Of a stretch of 64,000 nucleotides of DNA, positions 17,698-24,865 are shown piece by piece. The notes under the pieces were generated by a model that was not told the origin of the DNA, made no database searches, and was given only the letters and a program-made list of their open reading frames with translations. How positions within the stretch are numbered: position 1 is the stretch's first letter; each line of letters opens with the position of its first letter. The stretch lies in contig QHNH01000008.1 of NCBI GenBank assembly GCA_003218375.1, positions 217,552 to 281,551 of the forward strand, read 5' to 3'. The translations under genes and the position numbers were made by a program. This stretch comes from Verrucomicrobiota bacterium (GTDB lineage Bacteria > Verrucomicrobiota > Verrucomicrobiia > Chthoniobacterales > UBA10450).

Positions 17698-18771
17698 ATG
17701 ACTCCACTGCTGCGAAAATTGCTCGGCCTCAATTGGGTGCTGTTGTTAACCATGCTGGCGCTCGCCATCTTCGGCGTCGTCGCCATCTACAGCGCCACCT
17801 TCATGCGAGAGGATCCCGTGGCGTCTGAGTTCTGGCGCAAGCAGGCGAACTGGGTCGCCGTCGGCTTTCTCGCGTTCATGGTCACGAGCCTGATCGATTA
17901 CCGCTGGGTCCGTTGGGGCGCGCTTCCGATGTATCTCGCCGGCATTATCTTTCTCGTCCTGACGAAATTCATCGGCTCGAAAGTTTACGGCGCGCGAAGC
18001 TGGCTCCATGTCGGGCCGATTAATTTTCAGCCGGCCCAGCTCGCTGTCGTCGCCGGCATCATGGTTCTCGCGCTTTTTCTGAGTCACAACCAGTTCCGGG
18101 AAATGCACCCGATGTTCAAGCTCCTCTTGTGCGCCGTGATTGTGGGCGCGCCCTGTTTGCTCATCATGCTCCAACCGGACTTGGGCGAGACCATCATCTG
18201 GGGCCCGGTCCTGCTCGCCTTGCTCTTCGTCGGCGGGCTGCCGCTGCGTTATCTGATCTGCATCGTCCTCATCGTCGCCGCGATGATTCCGATCGCGATC
18301 AATCTCGGTTTGAAACCGTACCAGCAGGAGCGGATCACCGCGTTCATCAATCCCGATATCGACAAGCAGGGATCCGCCTGGGCGATCAATCAATCGCTGA
18401 TCGCGATCGGCTCCGGCGGCTGGGCCGGCAAAGGATTCAAGGCGCCGAATACCCAGATCGAGATGGGATTCCTGCCCGCCACCGCCGTCCACAACGATTA
18501 CATCTTTTCCGCCATCGGCGAGCAATGGGGCTTCGTTGGCGGAATGTTTCTCGTTGGCGCGTTCGCGTTACTCTTGCTCACGTGTCTCATAACGTCGCTC
18601 ATCTTCACCCACATTTGTCATAACATCGGGATGACGATATCCCTGCTCCCGATCACAGGCGTTCCGTTTCCGCTCATCAGTTCCAGCGGCTCATTCGTGC
18701 TCATGATCATGTTCGGTCTCGGCATCATCAACAGCGTCTGGATCCACCGCAAAGAAATCGTGGAGCGGTAG
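17698..18771 (+). CDS. rodA: Rod-shape/peptidoglycan glycosyltransferase RodA (SEDS family)
   Basis: 357 residues from the ATG at 17698 (MTPLLRKLLGLNW); the longer frame from 17611 lacks family resemblance. About ten transmembrane segments. SEDS signatures: AIGSGGWAGKGF, TAVHNDYIFSAIGEQWGFVGG and GVPFPLISSSGSFVL. Polymerises glycan strands with a class B PBP during cell elongation. No mreBCD or PBP2 gene precedes it in the window. Confidence 0.92.
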   Translation: MTPLLRKLLGLNWVLLLTMLALAIFGVVAIYSATFMREDPVASEFWRKQANWVAVGFLAFMVTSLIDYRWVRWGALPMYLAGIIFLVLTKFIGSKVYGARSWLHVGPINFQPAQLAVVAGIMVLALFLSHNQFREMHPMFKLLLCAVIVGAPCLLIMLQPDLGETIIWGPVLLALLFVGGLPLRYLICIVLIVAAMIPIAINLGLKPYQQERITAFINPDIDKQGSAWAINQSLIAIGSGGWAGKGFKAPNTQIEMGFLPATAVHNDYIFSAIGEQWGFVGGMFLVGAFALLLLTCLITSLIFTHICHNIGMTISLLPITGVPFPLISSSGSFVLMIMFGLGIINSVWIHRKEIVER

Positions 18772-18806
18772 ACGCATAAACCCGCTTTTTTTCTTCCCGG
18801 GCACTA

Positions 18807-19013
18807 ATGATTGCGATCAATTTGCCAATAGGGACTTACATCGGTGCCGCATTTGCGCTCGTTTTCGCAATGTGGTGGATCGGATTTCCTGAGTCTGTAA
18901 TTCCGTTTTATGCCTGGCTTGGACGCAAGTCGATTCGCCCCGTGAAGTCAGCGGTAATCCGTCTGCTAGGAGCCATCTGGGCCATTGTTGCGATCGTGGT
19001 TTTGTTTGCCTAA
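18807..19013 (+). CDS. Small membrane protein, hypothetical
   Basis: 68 residues with two hydrophobic segments (about 5-25 and 48-67) separated by a basic, Trp-containing loop (AWLGRKSIRPVKSAV). It lies 35 bases after rodA on the same strand and may be its operon partner. No family recognised; codon use looks like the neighbours, but the short length leaves doubt. Confidence 0.5.
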   Translation: MIAINLPIGTYIGAAFALVFAMWWIGFPESVIPFYAWLGRKSIRPVKSAVIRLLGAIWAIVAIVVLFA

Positions 19014-19086
19014 GCGAGCGGAAGTATTCTTGACCTGCCGCGCCGTTTACTTTCGGACGCGCGACTCGTAACATTCGCGGCGCTGC

Positions 19087-19818
19087 ATGGAAACGGATTA
19101 CAAGGTCAAGCTCGAGGTCTTTGAGGGGCCGCTCGATCTGTTGCTTTACCTGATCAAGCGGGACGAGATCGATATCTACGACATCTCGCTCGAACGGATC
19201 ACGAAGCAGTACCTCGAATATCTCCAGGCGTTCAAGGAACTGAACATCGATATCGCGGGCGAGTTCATCGTGATGGCGGCGAACCTGATCTATTTGAAAA
19301 GCCGGAGCCTGTTGCCGGTGGATCAGCAGCCGCCGGATGAAGAAGCGGCCGAAGACGATCCGCGCTGGGATTTGATCCGGCAGTTGATCGAATACAAGAA
19401 GTTCAAGGAAGCCGCGGCGCAGTTGCAGACGCGCGCGCTGGAGCAGGAGCGGATGTTTGCCCGGGCCGGGCTCGCCGTGGCCGATTTCGCCAGCGCGCCG
19501 TTGCCGCTGGGGGAAGTCGGAATTTTTCAGTTGATCAATGCGCTCCAGACTGTGATCAAGCGGGTCGAAGCGCGCGAGGATTTGCGGGAGGTTTTCGGCG
19601 AACACTTCACCGTGTCGGACAAGATCGAATCAATCCTGCGGCAGGTGGCCGGTGGGACGACGTTGAAGTTTTCGGAGCTGTTCGCCCAGATGGCGTCGCG
19701 GGTGGAAATCGTGGTGACGTTCCTGGCGCTGCTCGAACTGATCCGGCTGAAGCAGGTGCGCGCGACGCAATCGAGCCCGTTCGACGAGATCGAGATCGCG
19801 CCCGCGGTCTCAAATTGA
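19087..19818 (+). CDS. scpA: Segregation and condensation protein A
   Basis: 243 residues. The N-terminus YKVKLEVFEGPLDLLLYLIKRDEIDIYDISL and the following NIDIAGEFIVMAANLIYLKSR are textbook ScpA/kleisin. The C-terminal winged-helix part includes VVTFLALLELIRLKQVRATQ. Bridges the SMC heads in chromosome condensation. ScpB is not adjacent; the next gene starts within the stop codon (TGATG). Confidence 0.93.
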   Translation: METDYKVKLEVFEGPLDLLLYLIKRDEIDIYDISLERITKQYLEYLQAFKELNIDIAGEFIVMAANLIYLKSRSLLPVDQQPPDEEAAEDDPRWDLIRQLIEYKKFKEAAAQLQTRALEQERMFARAGLAVADFASAPLPLGEVGIFQLINALQTVIKRVEAREDLREVFGEHFTVSDKIESILRQVAGGTTLKFSELFAQMASRVEIVVTFLALLELIRLKQVRATQSSPFDEIEIAPAVSN

Positions 19819-20669
19819 TGCCGCGCATTCTGATTGCGGGCTGCGGCTACGTCGGCGAAGCCGCCGCGGATGCGTTTCACGAGCATGGCTGGGAAGTGGA
19901 AGGCTGGACGGCGACAGTCGAATCAGCGGCGAAGCTTTCTGAGCGGCCTTATCCGGTTCGTGCGGTCGACGTCACAGACAGGAGCGCGGTATCCAACGCG
20001 TCGAATGAATTTGATGTGGTGATCCATTGCGTCAGCTCACGTGGCGGCGACGAGGAACAGTATCGGCGTTTGTATCTCGAGGGCGCGGAGAACCTCCTGC
20101 GCGCATTTCCGCGTGCGACGTTCCTCTTCGCGAGCAGCACCAGCGTTTATGCGCAAACAGATGGAAGCGTGGTCGACGAATTCAGTCCGGCGGAACCGCC
20201 GCGGGCCAAGGGAAAAATTCTGCGGGAGACCGAAGAGCTGGTCTTGGCAGCGGGCGGAATCGTCGCGCGGCTCGGAGGAATTCACGGACCGCACCGTTCG
20301 TTTTTTCTGAGCCGTTTTCTGGAAGGAGCGGCGTTTGTTGCGCAAAAGGATCGGCTTATTAATCAGATCCATCGCGATGACATCGTCAGTGCGCTCTTGT
20401 TGCTGGCGGACCGACGAGCCGACTGTCGGGGCGAAATCTTTAATGTCGTCGCGGACCGGCCAGTCAAGGCGAACGCAGCGAACGAATGGCTCAGTTCACA
20501 CCTGAAAAGGCCGTTGGTGCTGGACAGTGGCGACACCGGACAGCGCAAACGTGGCGACAGTAACAAGCAGGTGAGCAATCGGAAACTGCGGGCGCTCGGA
20601 TGGGAGCCGCGCTATCCGGATTTCGAAAGCGCGATGACGGAAAGTATTCTCCCCAGTTTCGGTTTTTGA
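19818..20669 (+). CDS. NAD(P)-dependent epimerase/SDR family protein (YeeZ-like)
   Basis: 283 residues from the ATG that overlaps the scpA stop. N-terminal Rossmann motif RILIAGCGYVGEAAA (GxxGxxG-type), then FLFASSTSVYAQ, RLGGIHGPHR and a substrate-side C-terminal region. Resembles atypical extended SDR proteins annotated as nucleoside-diphosphate-sugar epimerases. The usual YxxxK catalytic motif is not evident, so the reaction is uncertain. Confidence 0.75.
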   Translation: MPRILIAGCGYVGEAAADAFHEHGWEVEGWTATVESAAKLSERPYPVRAVDVTDRSAVSNASNEFDVVIHCVSSRGGDEEQYRRLYLEGAENLLRAFPRATFLFASSTSVYAQTDGSVVDEFSPAEPPRAKGKILRETEELVLAAGGIVARLGGIHGPHRSFFLSRFLEGAAFVAQKDRLINQIHRDDIVSALLLLADRRADCRGEIFNVVADRPVKANAANEWLSSHLKRPLVLDSGDTGQRKRGDSNKQVSNRKLRALGWEPRYPDFESAMTESILPSFGF

Positions 20670-20719
20670 CTCGGTAATCGGGGCAAAAATGCCGGTATGG
20701 AAGCTGCTAAAAAAGATGC

Positions 20720-20986
20720 ATGCGGTTTATCAAACTCAGTGGGCGGGAAGCGACGATCGTGCGCGCGATCGGTTTTGCCGAGCCGATGATGGGGGCGGAA
20801 CTCCAGGACCAGACGCACATGGAAGTTGAGGATGTGACGGACACGCTCAACAGCCTGATGTCGGCCGGATTCGTGGAATCCCTTCCGTACTACGACGAAG
20901 TCCAGCTCGCCGAAATGCCGGTGACGGCGTTTGAATTGAACCCCGCCTACGCGAACGAGCTGAGACAGGCGCTGTATCGCCGCTAG
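20720..20986 (+). CDS. Small winged-helix-like protein, hypothetical
   Basis: 88 residues from the ATG at 20720. The pattern REATIVRAIGFAEPMMGAEL - VEDVTDTLNSLMSAGFVESL - ELNPAYANELRQAL looks like a winged-helix fold (helix, recognition helix, wing). No family recognised. Stands alone, convergent with the ABC ATPase gene; ends 6 bases before that gene's stop codon. Confidence 0.6.
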   Translation: MRFIKLSGREATIVRAIGFAEPMMGAELQDQTHMEVEDVTDTLNSLMSAGFVESLPYYDEVQLAEMPVTAFELNPAYANELRQALYRR

Positions 20987-20992
20987 TCGCGG

Positions 20993-22003
20993 TTACAAAA
21001 GGGGGACCGGCTCGGCCGCGGCGCGTTCCGAATCGCGTTGCCCGAACAACTGGCGAATCACTTCTTCGACCGGTAATTCCTGGACGTTGATATCGACCAC
21101 CGCGCACTCGGCGAGGACCTGCCGGCAGGTCTCCGTCACCTTCGCGCGCGGCACCTTGAGCTGGACTGACAGCGGCGTTTGTTGGAGCACCTCACCAAGG
21201 GCGGAGAAGTCGCGATCGCCCGGCGTTTCGAACGTAAGGCTAATGATCTTGTAGCCGGAGAACCGGTCGATGATCGAGTCGAGCGGGCCGTCGAAGAAAA
21301 TTTTGCCGTGATCGATAATGATGACGCGGTCGCACAGCTCTTCGATGTCCTGCATGTAATGGCTGGTCAACATCGTCACGATCTTGTGCTGCGAATTGTA
21401 GAGCCGGAGAAACTCCCGCACTCGTTTCTGGCTGACGACGTCGAGGCCGATCGTCGGCTCGTCCAGAAAGAGGACGCGCGGCTCGTGGATGAGCGCTGAG
21501 ATCAGCTCCATCTTCATGCGTTCGCCTAACGACAGCTCGCGCACCATCACGTTCATCTTGTCCCCGACGTCGAGCAGTTCGCTCAGGCCGTTCACGACTT
21601 TTTTGAACCGGTCGCGCTCGATGCCGTAGATGGCGCGGTTGAGTTCGAGCGATTCCTGGGCCGGCAAATCCCACCAGAGCGCGTTCTTCTGGCCCATCAC
21701 CAGGCTGAACTGTCGCTTCATCTCGTTGCTCCGCTCCCATGGGATGAAGCCGAGCACTCGGGCCTCGCCCGAGGTCGGATTCAACAAGCCCGACAACATT
21801 TTGAGCACGGTCGTCTTGCCGGCGCCGTTCGGTCCGAGAAATCCGACGAGCTCACCCTCTTCGATCTGAAACGTTACGTCGTCCGCCGCTCGCGTTTCGT
21901 CGTACTTCCGCCTAACGAGTCCCTTAATAGAACCCCGAAGTCCGCCTTCTTTACGGTAGGTACGGTAGACCTTCGTCAGACCGCGCGTTTCGATCACGGG
22001 CAT
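20993..22003 (-). CDS. ABC-2 type transporter ATP-binding protein
   Basis: 336 residues. Walker A FLGPNGAGKTT (about residues 54-64), signature LSLGERMK, Walker B RVLFLDEPTIGLD and switch His in LTSHYM are intact. The N-terminal insertion (RKEGGLRGSIKGLVRRKYDET) and C-terminal extension fit the NatA/ABC-2 export class with an ATPase plus separate permeases. The permease genes are not seen here on either side, so the partner may lie elsewhere. Confidence 0.88.
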   Translation of the reverse strand: MPVIETRGLTKVYRTYRKEGGLRGSIKGLVRRKYDETRAADDVTFQIEEGELVGFLGPNGAGKTTVLKMLSGLLNPTSGEARVLGFIPWERSNEMKRQFSLVMGQKNALWWDLPAQESLELNRAIYGIERDRFKKVVNGLSELLDVGDKMNVMVRELSLGERMKMELISALIHEPRVLFLDEPTIGLDVVSQKRVREFLRLYNSQHKIVTMLTSHYMQDIEELCDRVIIIDHGKIFFDGPLDSIIDRFSGYKIISLTFETPGDRDFSALGEVLQQTPLSVQLKVPRAKVTETCRQVLAECAVVDINVQELPVEEVIRQLFGQRDSERAAAEPVPLL

Positions 22004-22010
22004 GGGGAAA

Positions 22011-22040
22011 AGGATGAAGGATGAGGGATGAGGGATGAAA
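22011..22040. repeat. Heptamer array E, left arm
   Basis: Tandem 7-bp units GATGAAG, GATGAGG, GATGAGG, GATGAAA. It starts 8 bases from the ABC ATPase start and ends 3 bases from the stop of the four-helix-bundle gene. The inverted partner is at 22388-22421. Confidence 0.75.
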
Positions 22041-22043
22041 GTA

Positions 22044-22403
22044 TTAGCATCGGGCGCGAACCTTTTTGGCGATGGCGGTCAAGATCGCCGTTAGTTGCGA
22101 AGTCTCGTCGAGCAGGGAGGCGAGTTTCGTTGCTTTGACGGCGCCGGAATCGGCCAACAGTTCAAGCCAATAGGCCGTTTCCTCCGGTTCTTTTAGACAG
22201 TCCCCGACCTTGGAAACGAATTCCGCGTTGGAACGAGCACGGTGCGCTTCGCGAAAGTTCGCACCGACCGACGTTCCAGACCTTAGAACTTGATGACCCA
22301 GAACATGGGCCGACCCAGATTTCGGGAGAGTCTGATAAAGCGCGATGATTCGCAGTGCGAACGCTTTTGTTCGACCGCGCAAGTCGTCCTTTTCATCCTT
22401 CAT
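22044..22403 (-). CDS. Four-helix-bundle protein of the 23S rRNA intervening-sequence (S23) type
   Basis: 119 residues. Family features: FALRIIALYQTLP, the signature LRSGTSVGANFREAHRARS, and the later helix AYWLELLADSG. This family is encoded in 23S rRNA intervening sequences and also as free-standing genes next to diversity-generating retroelements; its function is unclear. The gene fills the space between two inverted heptamer arrays, and its start codon (ATGAAGGATGAAAAG) is formed by the array. The flanking genes (ABC ATPase, dxs) are unrelated. Confidence 0.88.
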   Translation of the reverse strand: MKDEKDDLRGRTKAFALRIIALYQTLPKSGSAHVLGHQVLRSGTSVGANFREAHRARSNAEFVSKVGDCLKEPEETAYWLELLADSGAVKATKLASLLDETSQLTAILTAIAKKVRARC

Positions 22404-22421
22404 CCCTCATCCTTCAACCTT
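22388..22421. repeat. Heptamer array E, right arm
   Basis: Read on the minus strand the units are GATGAGG, GATGAAG, GATGAAA, the inverse of the left arm at 22011-22040. It lies between the start of the four-helix-bundle gene and the stop of dxs. Confidence 0.75.
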
Positions 22422-22423
22422 TC

Positions 22424-24355
22424 CTACGCCGCGCTCGGACGCGTCTTAGCGCCGTCCTTCTTTTTCAAGAGCGGCAGGACCTTTTCCACCAGCGCGTCCG
22501 CCGTGATGCCGTGTTTTTTGCGCAGGATCGGGATGGTGCCGTGCTCGACGAACTGATCTGGCCAGCCGATGCGGACGACGGGGGTGTTGATCATCTGCGA
22601 ATGGAGATGCTCCATGACGGCGCAACCGAAGCCGTTGTGAAGGACGTGGTCCTCGATCGTGCAGACCACTTCGACGCCGCGCGCGAAGAACTCCAGTGTG
22701 CCGGTATCGATGGGTTTGATCCAGCGCGGGTTGATCAGCGCGACGGAAATGCCTTTTTCTTCGAGCTTGCGCGCGGCCTCCTCGGCGACCTCGAACATGT
22801 TGCCGAGTCCGAAGATCGCCACGTCGCGTCCGTGTTGCACTACTTCGGCTTTGCCGATCTCGAGAAGCTTCGGCGACGCTTTTGGTACCGCGCCGGTGCC
22901 GGCGCCGCGCGGATAACGGATCGCGATCGGGCCGGAGCTGTAGTTCGCGATCGTCCAGAGCATGTCGATGAATTCGTCTTCATCTTTGGGCTGCATGTGG
23001 ACGAAATTCGGGATGTGTCGGAGGTAACCGATATCGAAAAGGCCGTGGTGCGTCGGCCCGTCATCGCCGCTTAGTCCGGCGCGGTCCATGCAAAGGGCCA
23101 CGTTGAGATTCTGGAGCGCGATGTCGTGAATGATCATGTCGTAGGCCCGCTGCATGAAGGTCGAGTAGATGGTGAGGAACGGCTTCAGTCCCTGGGTCGC
23201 CAGGCCGCAGGCGAAGAGCGCCGCGTGTTCCTCCGCGATGCCGACATCGAAATAACGCGTCGGATGTTGCGCCTGGAAAAACCCGAGGCCGGTCCCACTC
23301 GGCATGGCGGCGGTGATCGCGACGATCTTCTGGTTTGAATCGGCAAATTTCGCCAGCGTTTTGCCCATCAACTCGGAGTAGGTCGGCGTCGGCGCCGGCG
23401 CGGTCTCGCCGCTTTCGATTTTGTATTTGCCGAGGCCGTGGAACTTGTCCGGCTTGGCGATGGCGGGCTCGTAGCCTTTGCCCTTCTTCGTCAAAATGTG
23501 GAGCAGCACCGGCTCGTCCTGGGTCTTGAGAAATTCGAACGTCTTGATCAGAAGCGGAATGTCGTGTCCGTCAATCGGCCCATAATAACGCATCCCGAGT
23601 TCTTCGAAGATCACGCTCGGCACGAGAAGGTTTTTCACGCCTTCCTCAACCTTGTGGGCGAATTCGACCGCGCTCTTGCCGGCGATCGCTTCGACGAAAC
23701 GGCGCGCCTTGTCGTGTAATCCCGCATAGGTCGGATTCGCCACGATGTTGTTCAGGTAACTGGCGATCGCTCCGACGTTCTTCGCGATCGACCATTCGTT
23801 GTCGTTCAGCACCACGATGAACCGGCGCGTCTGCGATTTCGTGTTGTTGAGCGCTTCGTAGCTGATGCCGCAGGTGAAGGCGGCGTCGCCCGCGACCACC
23901 ACGACGTTCTCATTCCCGCCGCGCAAATCGCGGCCGACCGCCATGCCCAGTCCGGCGGAGATTGCCGTCCCGGCGTGCCCGGCGCCGTAACAATCGTGCG
24001 CGCTCTCGGTCCGCAGCAGAAATCCGTTCAGGCCCTGGTATTGCCGCATCGTCCCGATCCGATCGAGCCGGCCTGTAAACATCTTGTGGACGTAACCCTG
24101 GTGACTGACGTCGAAAACAAACCGGTCCTTCGGCGTTTCGAAGACGCGATGAAGTGCGATCGTGAGCTCAACGACCCCGAGGTTCGGGCCAAGGTGACCG
24201 CCGGTTTGCGAGAGCACTTTGATCAACTCCTCGCGCACTTCCTCGGCGAGCTGCGGCAGGTCCTGCTCGCTCAGCGCCTTGATGTCGGCCGGCGAACGGA
24301 TCCCATCCAATTCCCGCGTGGCGGTGGCTGTCTCAGAAGAGGCTGACGTCGTCAT
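22424..24355 (-). CDS. dxs: 1-deoxy-D-xylulose-5-phosphate synthase
   Basis: 643 residues. Makes DXP from pyruvate and glyceraldehyde-3-phosphate, first step of the MEP isoprenoid pathway. TPP-binding motif GDAAFTCGISYEALNN, the N-terminal block GGHLGPNLGVVELTIALH, and MDRAGLSGDDGPTHHGLFDIGYLR are present; the length is normal. Start overlaps the end of xseB by 23 bases, the common xseB-dxs arrangement. ispF of the same pathway lies at 35980. Confidence 0.95.
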   Translation of the reverse strand: MTTSASSETATATRELDGIRSPADIKALSEQDLPQLAEEVREELIKVLSQTGGHLGPNLGVVELTIALHRVFETPKDRFVFDVSHQGYVHKMFTGRLDRIGTMRQYQGLNGFLLRTESAHDCYGAGHAGTAISAGLGMAVGRDLRGGNENVVVVAGDAAFTCGISYEALNNTKSQTRRFIVVLNDNEWSIAKNVGAIASYLNNIVANPTYAGLHDKARRFVEAIAGKSAVEFAHKVEEGVKNLLVPSVIFEELGMRYYGPIDGHDIPLLIKTFEFLKTQDEPVLLHILTKKGKGYEPAIAKPDKFHGLGKYKIESGETAPAPTPTYSELMGKTLAKFADSNQKIVAITAAMPSGTGLGFFQAQHPTRYFDVGIAEEHAALFACGLATQGLKPFLTIYSTFMQRAYDMIIHDIALQNLNVALCMDRAGLSGDDGPTHHGLFDIGYLRHIPNFVHMQPKDEDEFIDMLWTIANYSSGPIAIRYPRGAGTGAVPKASPKLLEIGKAEVVQHGRDVAIFGLGNMFEVAEEAARKLEEKGISVALINPRWIKPIDTGTLEFFARGVEVVCTIEDHVLHNGFGCAVMEHLHSQMINTPVVRIGWPDQFVEHGTIPILRKKHGITADALVEKVLPLLKKKDGAKTRPSAA

Positions 24356-24650
24356 TCTTGTTTGCTCCTTTTTCCTCCGGGCGCGCGGGAGGTTCCTTTT
24401 CCGCGGCCGGCTCGAAATTCTTTACCACAGGTTTGCCGGCATTGTTACGAGTAATGATCTCGATCCGCTGTTCGGCGCTGGCGAGGCGTTCCTGGCAAAT
24501 CTTCACCAGCTTCATCCCTTCCTCGTAGCGCACGATCAATTCTTCCAGCATCATTTTGCCGGACTCCATCTGCTCGACGATTTCTTCGAGTCGATCCATC
24601 GCCCCTTCGAAGTTCAACTGGGGCTCGGCTTTTTTCGGGGCGGAAGACAT
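24333..24650 (-). CDS. xseB: Exodeoxyribonuclease VII small subunit
   Basis: 105 residues from the ATG at 24650; a TTG three codons upstream is less likely. The core LNFEGAMDRLEEIVEQMESGKMMLEELIVRYEEGMKLVKIC is the family signature, with a longer Lys/Glu-rich tail. Partner of XseA in single-strand DNA degradation; xseA is not in the window. Translationally coupled to dxs by overlap. Confidence 0.9.
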   Translation of the reverse strand: MSSAPKKAEPQLNFEGAMDRLEEIVEQMESGKMMLEELIVRYEEGMKLVKICQERLASAEQRIEIITRNNAGKPVVKNFEPAAEKEPPARPEEKGANKNDDVSLF

Positions 24651-24865
24651 GTTGGCCAATAAAGCACCAGGCGGGCTGGATAAAAAGCGCGACTTCTGGT
24701 TAGATATCGTGTTTCATAGCGCGGGGTTTGCGGTGGGGCGATCGCAAAGAAATCCAAGACAAACGAAATAATGGATCGGTCTAATTCCTGCTCACTTTTT
24801 AGGGAACAAATCAACGCCACCTCAGCCCGGCTGAGACTCTCCTGCGGCACGACCTCTAACAAAAA

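Noticed and set aside
22044..22403. Diversity-generating retroelement accessory gene (avd)
   Set aside because: Same four-helix-bundle superfamily, but no reverse transcriptase or template/variable repeat lies nearby.
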